64,000 bases of DNA from Tamarix chinensis (GCA_030549775.1 CM060171.1:8925289-8989288); one strand, 5' to 3'. Shown: positions 25,801-36,616, counted from the stretch's first letter. The notes: a model not told the origin generated them from the sequence alone. Program-made: numbers and translations.

Positions 25801-26020
25801 TGGAAAAGAAAATTGTGGAATCTTTCTAGTTCTTATTGTGATTGGTTGTGGTTATATTCTCATGGTCGTCAGTTGAAGTGTCGATACTACACTATGGTGC
25901 CATTCTATTCACTGTGCCACGAACAGACGAGTTAGCGTGATATCTCAATATTGTGTGCTGGCTTACTGGGCATATATTTACTTAAAGAGCTCATATTTCT
26001 TTGCAGGGGCATCTAGCTAG
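1499..26020 (+). CDS. SCC3: Sister-chromatid cohesion protein 3 (cohesin subunit SCC3/STAG), 22 exons
   Basis: SCC3 is the HEAT-repeat cohesin subunit that binds the kleisin and helps load and hold the ring on chromatin in mitosis and meiosis. My exon model, all GT-AG: 1499-1543, 1629-1833, 2505-2617, 2938-3030, 3438-3601, 3680-3917, 4189-4333, 4437-4615, 4709-4854, 4939-5063, 5286-5459, 6657-6818, 6906-7106, 7179-7316, 7401-7604, 7707-7851, 11476-11582, 11704-11841, 12154-12419, 12515-12639, 24977-25279, 26007-26020. The exons total 3430 bases; dropping one G in 3824-3828 gives 3429, that is 1142 residues plus stop, close to the ~1100 usual for plant SCC3. The start follows an in-frame TAA at 1481. 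Translated exons read continuously as STAG/stromalin protein (for example RMSCIQSLGVW and NRDAVMIAAAKLIASDTVPK). The family call is firm; individual splice sites are by eye. Confidence 0.95.
3824..3828 (+). other. Single-base frameshift (extra G) in SCC3 exon 6
   Basis: Exon 6 reads NAEKKKRIEG in the frame set by exons 1-5. The conserved continuation PRVDSLDKRLSETHGKIT is found only in the next frame. Five Gs stand where four would keep the frame. Read literally, translation stops at TAA 3849-3851 after about 263 residues. Every downstream exon is intact and in frame once the base is removed. This suggests an assembly error in a homopolymer or a very young mutation, not an old pseudogene. Confidence 0.88.
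5700..6320. repeat. AT-rich insertion with recurring GATATCC/CCGAT words in SCC3 intron 11
   Basis: Intron 11 is 1.2 kb, while most neighbouring introns are about 80-360 bases. Its middle is filled with variants of 'gatccgat', 'ggatatc' and 'atccga' in both orientations, plus a TATG microsatellite at about 5868-5893. The inverted arrangement at the two ends (gatccgaaaaat near 5733, atatccgaaac near 6297) suggests a MITE-like or foldback unit. A similar word family recurs at 26430-26790, just after the gene. I could not define exact ends or a target duplication. Confidence 0.45.
7852..11475. other. SCC3 intron 16 (3.6 kb), repeat debris without recognisable gene
   Basis: The intron is bounded by a GT donor after AACATTTCAG and an AG acceptor before GTGAAACTGA. 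Frames inside it (for example 9005-9292) match no family I recognise. Two places (about 8310-8375 and 10170-10240) share words such as 'ggtttatcaaa' and 'aaggtttca' with each other and loosely with repeats in intron 20. The stretch 10680-10985 is a patch of degenerate 'atatcgg' and 'gcggtcgcg' words that resembles 14160-14400. I see no complete transposon. Confidence 0.6.
11476..12639 (+). CDS. SCC3: SCC3 exons 17-20: C-terminal helical region
   Basis: Four exons encode about residues 826-1037. Exon 17 contains NRDAVMIAAAKLIASDTVPK, exon 18 EIISHLMLHGS and the acidic KKEDDVAS. Exon 19 is long and ends HDL; exon 20 continues LKDIQGRTTNMNTAEDPSGW and RPYFAFVDTLQEKY. The exon 19 donor is taken at GACCT/GTACTG and the exon 20 acceptor at TGTAG/TCTTAAAG, which keeps the frame. 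Exon 20 ends in phase 1, matching exon 21 more than 12 kb away. Confidence 0.92.
12800..13240 (-). mobile_element. LTR-like segment (possible solo LTR), minus strand
   Basis: Read on the minus strand, it opens TGTTAGGGCATGATTTAAGC at 13240, has a TATA box (TATAAATA, complement of 12999-13006) followed by a pyrimidine-biased leader and an AAACCCTAATCG stretch, and ends somewhere near 12800. This layout is what a plant LTR of roughly 440 bases looks like. I could not find the matching 5-base target duplication or the far terminus, and no internal retrotransposon sequence adjoins it. Confidence 0.5.
13720..14065 (+). repeat. Dispersed repeat, copy 1 (SCC3 intron 20)
   Basis: This copy and the one at 16355-16870 share a series of phrases in the same order: 'tagcctatgg', 'aaaacctcaact', 'aataccaaaataaa', 'taagattctagataataa', 'aggaggtgtatcc', 'cctttccta' and 'gccctctggta' (allowing small changes). 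Neither encodes anything recognisable. They probably derive from one non-autonomous element family. Ends are approximate. Confidence 0.6.
16355..16870 (+). repeat. Dispersed repeat, copy 2, with ~150 bp internal insertion
   Basis: This is the homologue of 13720-14065 in the same orientation. It is longer because about 150-180 bases between roughly 16525 and 16705 have no counterpart in copy 1. The flanking sequence on both sides of that stretch stays alignable. The upstream edge reads 'ggctctaataccaaatt', similar to the 'gataccaaattgatg' edge at about 10160. Confidence 0.6.
17690..17906. mobile_element. Stowaway-like MITE (Tc1/mariner type)
   Basis: The left end reads TA-CTCCCTCCTTATTGAAAAG and the right end, complemented, reads CTACCTCCATATTAATAAAG. 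The inner arms also pair: 'aaattttgaccattaat' near 17715 with 'attaatggtcaaatttt' near 17846. CTCCCTCC termini, a TA target and an AT-rich 0.2 kb body define Stowaway elements in plants. The right-hand TA is blurred, so the element is somewhat decayed. Confidence 0.8.
17950..21200. other. Possible non-coding transposon-like unit in intron 20
   Basis: The two ends resemble each other in inverted orientation: left 'ttatgtttggttgtttctcgg' style sequence near 17970, right complement 'ttgtttgcttgggtgg' near 21100, both followed by GGAAAA-rich words. Between them is 3 kb with no coding frame. On the minus strand the right part (20.75-21.0 kb) looks like a CT-rich leader. This would fit a non-autonomous DNA transposon, but no target duplication was found. 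Confidence 0.25.
22772..22819. repeat. Perfect 24-bp tandem duplication
   Basis: Two identical copies of a 24-base unit beginning 'tataaaggcaataactcatc' lie head to tail at 22772-22795 and 22796-22819. Being perfect, it is recent compared with the surrounding degraded repeats. Confidence 0.95.
22978..23000. repeat. (AT)n microsatellite
   Basis: An uninterrupted AT dinucleotide run sits just upstream of the duplicated block at 23.07 kb. Confidence 0.9.
23065..24240. repeat. Tandem duplication of a ~0.5 kb block (two diverged copies)
   Basis: Copy 1 (about 23065-23635) and copy 2 (about 23752-24240) share the same ordered phrases: 'gagcaa-caa-t-gttg', 'aataaaatctgcatc', 'gacatgggaaaacatttcaat', 'ggagagaaagat', 'aataattgggtatc' and 'gtgtgttaat', each with substitutions and small indels. 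Both copies are non-coding. A 110-base spacer separates them, as for a tandem duplication or two closely spaced copies of one element. Confidence 0.75.
24977..26020 (+). CDS. SCC3: SCC3 exons 21-22: basic patch, acidic tail, stop
   Basis: Exon 21 (24977-25279) encodes AIHQKEGISAKRQGRPRKRR, an AT-hook-like RGRPRK motif in the position where plant SCC3 proteins carry RRRGRPRK, then KLFNEQSSGEEDGISSSDHE and an acidic DEQDEEEEEA run. The serine/acidic tail is typical of the family. Exon 22 (26007-26020) adds only GASS and the TAG stop, with GT at 25280 and AG at 26005 and phase 1 on both sides. The tail is thus separated from the rest of the gene by intron 20. Confidence 0.9.
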
Positions 26021-26330
26021 TCACTGAACTGCAATTGACTAGCAGACGAAAGCGATGAGCAGGGAGCGTACATCAGACGGTGAATAACTTCGGATGCAGC
26101 TTTGTAAATACTGAATTGTTGTGTAAAGTTTAGGTGGGTTGAGTTAAATTGCTATGGACTTGTTTCCGGGTTGGTCGAAAGCTTCCCGTAGTTTTTGTGA
26201 TCTCGGAGATTGTTCATCTGTTCCTTATGCAACGGACACTTGTTGGTTACTGGCGAAGCGCAAAACATCAATGTAGCCACTTCTCTTGCCCACTTCACAC
26301 TCAAATTCCCAGTGTCTAGGTAAGCATATA
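26021..26330 (+). other. SCC3 3' untranslated region (approximate)
   Basis: After the TAG stop the sequence stays moderately GC-rich for about 300 bases, then turns AT-rich with a run of Gs near 26380. No clear polyadenylation hexamer was fixed, so the end is an estimate from base composition. Confidence 0.4.
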
Positions 26331-26429
26331 AAATGAAGGGGGATCGTTTTTAAAGATTAATAGGTGTTGAGGGGAAGGGGGGGGGGAAGCATATCGAATC
26401 GAGGGACTGTTATCCGGACCTTTTTAGGA

Positions 26430-27600
26430 ATGTAGATGAGGCTGATCGAAATCCGATAAGTTTTATTTTATAGATATGGATATGCATATGAAAAATAAAA
26501 GAATATGTTTAAGTACGAGTAAGGATAAGAGGTATTCATATTTGTATACGTTTACTTAATATATAATTATTATTTTACTATTAATTTTAGAATAAGTATA
26601 ATATAATAGTAAACTTAAAATTGTCATTTAATTTAATCTTAAATGGATTTATTTATCGAATAATGAACTTATTCGTTGGATAATATTAATTAATGGATAA
26701 ACAAATTATCCTTCTAATAATAGATATAGATATGTGATGTTGGATATTCGGGTATGAATATAGATTTAAATAGAATTTTTCCTATAGAATAAGCATATAA
26801 TATGTTCCCAATCTGTTCCATTAATATTCTTAGATATGCCCACGTCTTTTTCTTATTCTGCTCTTCTTTACTAGATATTTAGTGGTGCACCAAAACAAAA
26901 AATTTACTTCTTTACTAGATATTTAGTGGTGCACCAAAACAAAAAATTTATTTCAAGGTGCCTCTGCCCTCTCATATTGACTTTGTTAGTAAGATCTTGC
27001 GTTTCTTGGCCTAGTTTTAGATTAGGTCAATTGTTATATTATTATTATATTAAAATAATAATAATTTATATTAAAAAATTATATTTTTATAATTGTTATA
27101 AATACTATTATTGTGAATGTTAAAATAATTGATACTAACATTAAATATCATCACTATAATAAATTTTGATATGATTGGCATCAATGTAAATATAATAATA
27201 CTATTATGATTATTATAGCAAAAATGATTTGCATAAATATAATATTAATAATTATTGCATAACTTGAAATAATAATTATAAAAATATTAATCAATATTTC
27301 ATATTATTTTATTGATAATAATGATAATAATGATAATAATAATAATAATTACTATAATGATAATTATCATCATTATTCATGATTGTAATAATAATAATTA
27401 TTAAATAATTATAATACTTATTTTTACTAGTACTGCTGCTACTACGGCTAGTATGATTATAATAGTTATTTTTCTTATAATTACCATAAATCATAATATT
27501 GTTATTATTATTAGTATTATCATTAACATTATTATTATTGTTATCATTACTATTATAACTAATATTGTTATGCTATTGTTATCATTACTCTTCTCTCTGC
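26430..27600. other. AT-rich intergenic DNA with AAT/ATT low complexity
   Basis: No gene is seen. The part 26430-26790 repeats 'ggatat' and 'tccgat' words like those of intron 11. The part 27035-27560 is a degenerate ATT/AAT/ATG trinucleotide field; frames across it are tyrosine- or asparagine-rich artefacts. Confidence 0.6.
26863..26950. repeat. Perfect 44-bp tandem duplication
   Basis: A 44-base unit beginning 'cttctttactagatatttag' occurs twice, head to tail, at 26863-26906 and 26907-26950 with no mismatch. It must be young, or maintained by slippage. Confidence 0.95.
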
Positions 27601-28089
27601 GTAAGTGTTTGTTTTTTCTTGTTTAAGGTTATTTATGATTCTCATTGTTGCTTCTCTAATTGAATTAGGAAGAAGCAGGTATTGCCCCTTCGGCGACTTT
27701 GCTTTTTACGCACAATTCTATGGTGATTTAGTTTGGTTTAATTTATTTGTTTAGGATGTTTGTGATAGCAACAAGTTGTTTACGAAGGTCGATAATTGTT
27801 CAGGGATTACATAGGGAGTATGCCAGTTGGCTGGAGAGTAATGAATGGTATTTTCGTCGCCTGGTGTGGTGATTCGAGTAGGGCGACTAGCATCGCGGTA
27901 AGTCGCTGCCATTAATAATGTGTTTGGTTTGCGGGCGAGCATTGTCTGTCGCATACTAGCCTTTTGATTCTATGGGGCTGGCACCCGGGCAATGGTAGAG
28001 AACAATCAAATAAAATTTTTGACAACGAGCGAGCAAGCAAATCAGATGGTGGTGGTTTGGAAACCTGTCTAGTTGGTATTGAATCCAAT

Positions 28090-30404
28090 TGCGTATGATG
28101 GTACTGTCGTTGATAGCACTGGACGTGGCGGAGGGCTTGCATCAATGTGGCTAAAAATTTGAGATGTTTGACTTCTTTATATATTCGTACAACACATGGA
28201 TATGTAGATGGTGAAATGAATGTTTATAGGATTTTTTGGTTATCTAGAAATACACCGAAGGCATTCATCCTAGAATCTGCTAAGACGTGTAGTTGCTCGA
28301 AATAATTTGCCTTAGATGGTGATCAGGGATTTCAACAAAATAGCCTATCACCATGAGAAGATTGGAGGTGGTAATAGAGATGAAAGGCCCATTTCGCAAC
28401 TTAGGAAGGCTTTGGATGAGGACCACTTTTTAGACCCGAGGTATAGTGGATATCTGTACACATATGATAATGCTTGTAAAAGGGTGGAGAATAATCAATG
28501 CATACTGTCTAAATAGGTTTGTTGCTGCAATGGAATGTATATCCTTGTTCCCTAGATTTATAGTGGAGTACTTATACTGTATGTGGGCTACTCATCTCCC
28601 TATAAAGTTGATGGACACCTCAAGTAAGCATAAGTGATTTTATCATCATTTACGTTTTGAAAGAATGTCAATTGCTCATGATGAGTGTGAAGGTGTGACA
28701 GCAGACATATGGAGAAGCATTGATTTCCCTAAAAAAACACTCATGTACGGGACCTAATTAATAAGCCTGCACATAATTTGAAAGCTTTGGATTAGATGGT
28801 GTTCAGAAGTGTGAGGCGGTAATTAAAGGAAGCGCAGAGAAGCCTTGAAGAGCTAAATGGACTAGGCCTCATACCAAAACAACAGGGTGAGAGGAAGTTC
28901 TAAGCTTCATGAATTGGATAGAAGGCTCTTACAGGAGGAATTACTTTAACAGAGAGCTAGAGAAGCGAATGTGAGAATTGCAATAATTGTTTCTCCCACT
29001 AGAGACCTAGTGCAAGGAGAAAGAACAATAGATTCAGAGGCTTATTTGATGATCAAAGGTGGTGGCATACAAAGGGGGCTAAGGTCAAAAAATTAGTGCA
29101 AACGAAAAGTTATGTATGGCATGAACGTGCTTGTATTATATGAGACGAATGTGGAATTAATGAAGCCATTCATAGGAGATGAGGTTGAAAATGCCTTAGA
29201 CCAAATGCATCCCATCAAATCACCAAGACTTGATGGTATGTGTGCCTTATTCTATAAAAAAAATATTGGCATATTATTGGTGTAGATGTGATGGATTATG
29301 TGCTGTAAGTACTTGATGAGCATGATATGCCAAAAGGGACAAACCATACATCTAGCATCCTAGACAATTGCTAACCGCATGAAGCTTATATTATCGATAG
29401 TCATCAACGATAATCATAGTGCTTTGTATAGGTGGAAGGCATATATAATATACTTGTAGCATCTACAATGCAGTATTCAATGAAGCTGACGACGAAAAGT
29501 AAAGAAGGGTTTTATGGTGCTCAAGCTTGATACAAGCAAAGCCCATGATGGAGTCAAGTGGGGTTTCTTGAAGGAAGTAATGGTGAAAATGGGCTTTTGT
29601 AACTTTTGAATTGATCTTCTTATGAGATGTATTATGGTAGTGACCTCGGGTATTGTTGCATGGCAAACTAGGTAAGGAGCCTATGACCCACGAAGTCTTA
29701 CAACAAGGGGACCCTCTATCACTTTGTCTATTCATCATATGTGAGGAAGCTTTATTTTGTATGCTAAACACATCAGCTAAGAGGGTATGGTTATATGGTA
29801 TCCAAGCAGCTAGAAGTTCACCAAGAGTCACTTATCTTTTCTTTGCAAATGACAACTAATTGTTCACAAGAGTGATGGTTGATGAAGGTTAGATGTGGAA
29901 GAAAACCCTTCATCTTTATGCACAAGCATCCACACAAGTCATAAACTAAGTTTGAAGTACTTTTTAATCTGAACATCTAAGAAGATAAAAGAGAGTAGAT
30001 TTAAGGTGTGTTGGGGGTTTGGGATGTGTAAAGATATAGTAACTGGGCCTTCCAATTATTATCGGCAGGCATGCTTTGCATTGTCGGGGATGATAATGAA
30101 CTGAATGTTTGGCATGATAGATGGATTTTTTTTCTTCTTCTCTACCTAAAGATGATGAGGAAATTATGACGGTCTCTTTGTATTAAAGGATATGGTCAAT
30201 ATCCTTTCATGGTACTATGCTACATGAAATCATCTGTATGAATGATGCATGCATGTCTGAAGTTGCACGAAGCAAAGCTTGGACGTAGTCGTGGAAGCTA
30301 AAGGTTTTAACCCGAGTCAAAAACGTCGTTTAAGGGATTTGTCACCGTATATTATCTACTCTGAAGAAGCTCAAGGAGAGAGGCATTCCAGCTTTAAGCT
30401 ACTA
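28090..30404 (+). pseudogene. Decayed L1-type LINE ORF2 (endonuclease, reverse transcriptase)
   Basis: Fragments in all three + frames line up in the order of a plant L1 ORF2. The endonuclease part shows GRGGGLASMW (~28120) and VIRDFNKIAYHHEKIGG (28319). A linker follows (FIGDEVENALDQMHPIKSP, ~29170). The reverse transcriptase shows GFMVLKLDTSKAHDGVKWGF (~29507), QQGDPLSLCLFIICEEAL (~29701) and YLFFANDN (~29834). The FADD active-site box has become FAND. The last recognisable words (RILSTLKKLKERGIPALSY, ~30340) belong to the C-terminal region. Frameshifts and stops are frequent, so it is long dead. It ends abruptly at 30404, where the Helitron terminus begins. Sequence from about 27740 may be its damaged 5' part. 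Confidence 0.85.
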
Positions 30405-30413
30405 CTAGATTTT

Positions 30414-30435
30414 CACCTGTGCGATGCATAGGGTG
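30414..30435 (-). terminator. Helitron subterminal 3' hairpin
   Basis: CACCTGTGC and GCATAGGGTG can pair around GAT, with one G-T pair and one bulge. The stem sits five bases inside the CTAG terminus. In Helitrons this hairpin acts as the rolling-circle transposition terminator. Confidence 0.75.
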
Positions 30436-30599
30436 TTCAGGTGTATGAATGCTCATAGTTACATTTAACATTTGATAAAGAACTATTTAGGATAAATAAA
30501 TATTATATCATTAATTAATAAGGAGACATTAATTGTAAATAGATTAAAATAAAATATGGATATACGATGAATAACTCTTCAAATATATTTCATGATTAT

Positions 30600-33500
30600 T
30601 TCTTTTCAAAAACTTTTTTAAATACAATATTTTTGGTTGAATTACTTTCAACAACATCATTATCACATATAGTTTTTTTTTTAAATTGTATGATTTCTGT
30701 CTTGAGAGATAGAAATATAAAAGTAACCATTAATAAATGCAGACTTTTTTAAGAAAAGACAAAAAATTATGAAGATATATTTTATTTTATTGTCATTGTA
30801 TATGATACAATCAATATAAATTGCTTTCAATTGAACTTGAAAGGTAACCTAAGATCTTTACATCGAATGAAAATATTTTTGTTTATGACGTTCTTGGTAA
30901 CAATACTCGTTCACCAGAAATATTTTCACCTAAGATCTTTACTTTCAAGACATGAGCTCTAATCCTTATGATTACCATACTAGTACTATTGCATAACTTA
31001 ATTGAATGATCTATATTCCTCAATAACTTAACAGGTGTACTAATATTTATTTTCAACACATGATTTGGGACATTAGAACACTTAAGACCATTTTGAAATT
31101 ATGGAGCGTGTACATCTTGTAACAAATATTTATTTGAATCGGATTTACGTGTTATATATGAACTCAAATATGTTTTCTCTTTGGCAGAGTTAATTGATAG
31201 CATGTGCTTATTGATAGACTCTATAATATCAATATTTGGTGTTAGGATAGATCTTCCCTTAAAATAAGTATCATTAATGATATTGCTAGTGAATTTTGGA
31301 TAAGTGATTTCTACAATAGATGCAATTGGATAATTTGAATATTTTATTAAAATATCACTTGGAATTTTGATTGTTGCATGACCATCATTAGAACTTCCAA
31401 TTGTTTCATCTCCAATGCTTGCAATCAGTCCATAAATTGCTTCAACTTGGCACATTCATCGATAGAGCTTAGATTTTGCAACCTCATATTCTTTGTCAAT
31501 GGTAACACCTTAAAATCTCGGCATAAGTATAAGAGTTGATAGTTGCACAAACAATTTCTTGTCAAGTACCCTTAGGAATAATTGGTAATATTTATCTAAA
31601 ATCACCGTAAAAAATAATCACCTTATTGCTAAATGACTTGTCAATACTAAACTGATTGTTTAAGCATAAAATATCTCTTATGGTTTTATCTAAAGCTTCA
31701 AAGCAATATTTATACATCGTTGGAGCTTCGTTCCATATTATGAGTTTACATTTTATAATCAAATCTGCAAGTGGACTACCTTGTTTGATGTTGTATGATG
31801 AATCTTCAATTGGATTTATAGGAATCTTGAATCGAGAATACGTTGTTCTTCCACCTAGTAATAAAAGAGAAGCTATTTCACTTGATGTCACATTTAACAC
31901 GATATCTCCATAAATAATAGTGGTTGATAATTTCCTCCATATAAATTTTTTGTCTGCACCTCCATACCTATAAACAAATAATAATCCGCTTGTATTTGAC
32001 ATTGTTGCCTCCATTCTGATATCGTATACATGTCATTGTTCTGTGGTTGTAACATATATATTTTTATTGAGTTCTTTGACACAAAACTGATATATCATAA
32101 CACGTTTCCTCATGTATCAATGCATTTCCAACGGCTGAAAAAAAACTTGATGGAAATTATATTGACTCAAACTCTCTTAAGCTTCTTCCACCGTTTCTTA
32201 ACAACTTTTCAAACTCTTATCTTCCACATGATGTTCTAAAAATGAATTCTATAAGTTTGAAAAAAAAATATATAAGTGATTTAATAATGCAAAAACTAAA
32301 TATATAATATAAATAAGGTAAGTTACCTTCTTATTGTAACAATAAACGTTGTTTATGTAACATGTCATCAGTCATGTAAGTCTAATAATGATTCCAAACA
32401 ATTTTAGGTCGAATTAGCGATTCAGATGTCAATAATGTGGAAAATAGTTTTCTTAAAGAAGATGAAGTAGCTTAATGACTTGCCTTAATAATACCATCAA
32501 TGTATTATTTATCATCATTTGACAAACTTAAGGCATAGTAAACATCACGATATGATAAATGTCAATCACCATTACTGCATCTTATGTCTTTATAACTTGT
32601 AGGTTCACACACAACATTGGAAATACATCTTAAATAATGGAGTTCATCTCTCCTCATAGGGACATAGAAAATCTATCCAATAGAAAACTTCTTCTATCTT
32701 AGTCGCCATCTTTATTGTACATATCCTAAATGAATTTTGTTGGGAATTCAAAATAATTTAATTTCCTTACCTCAGGATAGTCTTTATTTGCCTTCATCCA
32801 AGCCAAGAACATACTCTGCTAAACAAAAAATTGATTAACAACATCATCGACCATATCATAATCATAAAACATAACATTTTGTTGATTTGGAAGATAAAAG
32901 CATAATCTTTAAACCGGAGGATCTCCAAATTGAATATCATATTTGAATAACCTCCATGATGCTTCATAGGACGATATATAGCTACAATTATAGTACATTT
33001 GAAGTTTATCTACCTTTTTTTCTACTTTATCATCTGTTGTACTTCCATAAAAAGAAGCAGTAACATGATTGTATCCTTCGTTGAGGTATTTAAATAAATA
33101 CTTGATAAAACGAGATTGGTTACACTACTTAGCGTTCAAACGTGCACCATACTTCAGGAACAAATAACGATTGTGAGGAACAATAAAGCTAATCAAGAGG
33201 AACTCTGTTCTTCTCCACTATTCTCCTGTTATCTCTTCTTCTATACACAAGATATCCATCATCATCAATAGTTGTTGATTTAACAAACTTTTTAGGAAAA
33301 TGCTTTGTATAACCTCCACCAAACATGCAACGGGAGCTCCTCGTAGCAATACCACATGGTCCATGTAATATTATCTTCAATTGCTGCATAATAGGTAGTA
33401 TTAATGTTTGTATCTAGAATTTTAGCTGAAATAATTTTATCTATATTGCTTCCCATTAGATACTTGTCTTTTGATGCAAGAACTAACAATATATGTGCAT

Positions 33501-34850
33501 GTAGCAACCTACGCTCTTGGAACTCAATAGTAGATATAATTACAATTGAAATAACATAACGTTTCATAACTTACTATAATATGAATATATGGTAAATATA
33601 ATTTATATAAAAAGTATGAAATATTAATTGATTTAATTGTTCCAAATATCTTTTTGTTGTGAAGATCCCTTATGAGATAATCCAACTTCATTTTAAAAAT
33701 ACGACAAATAATATATGGACGATATTCAGCTTTAAGGCCTCTATTTTAAACAAAATAAATTATTTCTGGCCATTTTGGATAGTAAGTAAATGTAATAAAA
33801 AAGGTTAAGATAGCCAACCCATCTACAAATTACCATGGCGTCTTTATACTTCTAAAACATATATTGAGAACCACTGGTGAATGATGGCGGTAATATAACC
33901 CATTTTCCTTGTGTTGATGGATTGGCCTCATCCCTTAAAATTGCATATGCTAGTTCGATATATAATTCACACCGTACATGTTTTTTATGTAACTTAATGT
34001 AAGTTAATCTTGAAGACTCAACTATAGTATATACGTCAACAATAAATTGTTGAAGTAGTCTCATAGAAGACAATATAACTAATAACTCTAAATTTCTTTT
34101 ATGCAAACGATATGAAAAATACTCTATTAAGCTTACATACTTTCGGTCACCTTGCTTAATTCCCCCATTCAACATTAACGGAATATCTTCTCTATGGTCA
34201 CCTTCACCAAAAGGAAATAATACAGGATATTGTAACTCAAGATATGAAGCATGGAGTTGGTTAATACATTTGAGCATTCTAGTTATGGTTTGAACTAAGA
34301 CATCCCTATCTCCTAATGATAGATCAAAGTTGCTAACAATTAATCCAATAATTTCTTAAGAAGGAGGAATATTATATCTTCTTTCATCCCTAGTCCTTCT
34401 ACCAATCAACATCAACCTTACATCTGAATAACCATCTTTCTCACTTTTTTCTCCAGCTATTTTAAATGATTTGACCAATATATTGTTTTCATCAAGCATC
34501 GTCTTCAAATCATAAACAGTAGATGTACGAAGGTTGTTCATGGTTTCATTTTCCTTATAGCTAATGAAGTTACAATAAAGGATTAAAAGCATTTACTTAA
34601 ATAATGATAAAATGACTTGATAATTTAAAAATCTTGTTAAATAAATCACCTAATAGAATGAACTATATTTTCAACTTCATTATTATTGTCGTAAATGTAA
34701 AGCCGTGAAAATTTAGGCACTAAACCTTTAGGTGGAAATAAACTTCCTACAAGATGATAATTTTGAGCGCGTAGTCTAAATATTAATGGAGATCTTCCAT
34801 GGTTCAAACTCCTATAAAATTTTCCTCCTATGAAAGTAAAACATAACATG
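30600..34850 (-). pseudogene. Helitron Rep-helicase (RepHel), decayed
   Basis: Minus-strand fragments follow the Helitron RepHel order. N-terminal region: PIFRLRAQNYHLVGSLFPP-like sequence at 34849-34646, then VRLMLIGRRTRDERRYNIPP. Helitron-like N domain: YLELQYPVLFPFGEGDHRED (34277-33852). Rep nuclease: ERRLLHAHILLVL with the HUH motif intact (33493-33501), HGPCG and DDDGYLVYRRR, then two catalytic tyrosines in YLFKY (codons 33098-33100 and 33086-33088). Helicase: VYRYGGADKKFIWRKL at 32014-31592, where Walker A GGTGKT has become GGADKK and DEAP has become NEAP. C-terminal words such as AFINGYFYISLSRQKS reach about 30.65 kb. Several stops and frameshifts mean no protein is made. Confidence 0.9.
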
Positions 34851-36423
34851 TTATTGTATGATCAAATATTCTAAAAAAATATTTGATTCTATCATTACGT
34901 AAATATAATAAGACATGCAATATTTTAGAAGGATTTATTATTGATGGGAGTTGAATAATGAATTTTCCCTTGCATACAACATAAAAAATATTTTGGATTT
35001 CGAGATGATCAAATTTTAAACATTATTTCCTCATAAAAAAAAAGGTGCAAATCAACATATATATATTGCATCTCCAATATCAAAATATTCTACACATATA
35101 ATAAAATTAATATTAGATATTTGGAAAATTTTAATTAAAATATGTATGTACTAACACATTTGTGGGTGCATACCAAATGACGTTCCACTATTGTGTTATA
35201 TTTCATCATCTATGAACATGTAAAATATCATACATTGAAAAAAATTATATCATTTTCCTATTATGTTTACTATATTATAAATAAATTTCATGTACATTAG
35301 AAAATTTACAATATATATATTTGTAATAGAAAGTGAATATAAGATGGTGGGAGTAATGTAATATTCAATATGCATGTATACAATATATTATTCCATGCAT
35401 AACAAATGATAGTGTTCCATTATTGTCTTCTATTATATTATCCGTAGACACATAAATTACGATATATACACAAATAACATTTACAACCTAAAAAAATAAT
35501 TATAAAATAATATTAATAATGGATGTTTAAATATCTTAAAAAATGAGAATGCTAATCTTCATCGAATTCCAATCATTGCCTTATGATAGGGGTACCATAA
35601 TTCTTCTTAGAACTGATAGAAAAATTGTTGAATTTTGAAGATTCTGATAAATTTACAATATTACTTTGATTTGATACGTGAGATTTTGATAAGATATTTA
35701 TATAATTATTTGAAGTCCTAATACATGGCAACATTTTTGTTATATTATCAATATAGTTAAGTGTATAAATAGAGTTTAGATGAGTGTAAGCTGTACGAAA
35801 AGAATAAATAAATAGTTAATATAATTCAAGACTTTAGACATTAATTTAACGATGGATTATATAAATGTAAATAACTTATTACCATTTGTAATGTTACTAA
35901 AAGGAGATAATAATTTCTCATATTGAAAAGGACCGAACACACGTTATGTCTGTGTATCTTTTTGATTAATCGATTTTGTAACAATTATATTTAAATTACT
36001 TGCATATTGGGAAAAATAAATAAATATTAAATTTAAGGATCATAGCAATCATACATTTCAAAATAATCAAATTTCAAATAAAAATTAGAAGATAAAATTA
36101 ACAAAGTTAAAATACAACACAAAAAAAAACTATAATACTAAAAACATATGGAGCAAAAGTGGATTCAAATAAAGCAAAATATCTAAATTATTATTATTAT
36201 AAAATATGGATTTAATATTAATAATTCATAATAAAGTGGATCTTAACTAAATTAGATATATTTATAAAATTTTGTAATATGTTAAGGGTGTTGAATAGTA
36301 TAAATGTTTATTTAGTAATAAATTTTCTAACATAACTCATAATTAACGACAATGAATTAGTCCAATGTAAAGAAGTTTCTTATTTTATTTTTCAATAATA
36401 AAGCCTCTTAATAGTACATGTAT

Positions 36424-36425
<2 letters not shown>

Positions 36426-36467
<42 letters not shown>
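36426..36467. repeat. (AT)n microsatellite
   Basis: About twenty AT units, interrupted only at the ends. Confidence 0.95.
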
Positions 36468-36471
<4 letters not shown>

Positions 36472-36578
36472 TAATATATTAAATATAGCTTACTAATATT
36501 ACGCAACTTGTTAATAATAATTGTAAAAACATTGCTTCCATAAAAATAAAAAAACATTTTTCTAATTTTTAGTAGGAC

Positions 36579-36614
<36 letters not shown>

Positions 36615-36616
36615 CA
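36579..36616. repeat. (GT)n(AT)n compound microsatellite
   Basis: Nine GT units pass directly into about ten AT units. Confidence 0.95.

Larger units (their letters stand above)
30405..34930 (-). mobile_element. Helitron, minus strand: 3' end and Rep-helicase region
   Basis: On the minus strand the element ends ...GGTGAAAATCTAG followed by host T, the CTRR-T rule of Helitron 3' ends. An imperfect hairpin lies about 5 bases inside (30414-30435: CACCTGTGC, loop, GCATAGGGTG). The end lies about 200 bases beyond the last helicase words. The + strand flank is LINE sequence ending in A, as expected for insertion at an AT dinucleotide. The 5' TC end was not found; it may lie beyond 34.93 kb, perhaps past the RPA-like remnant at 43.7 kb. 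Confidence 0.85.

Noticed and set aside
31656..31913. 85-codon + frame opposite the Helitron helicase
   Set aside because: It is the antisense shadow of the helicase remnant.
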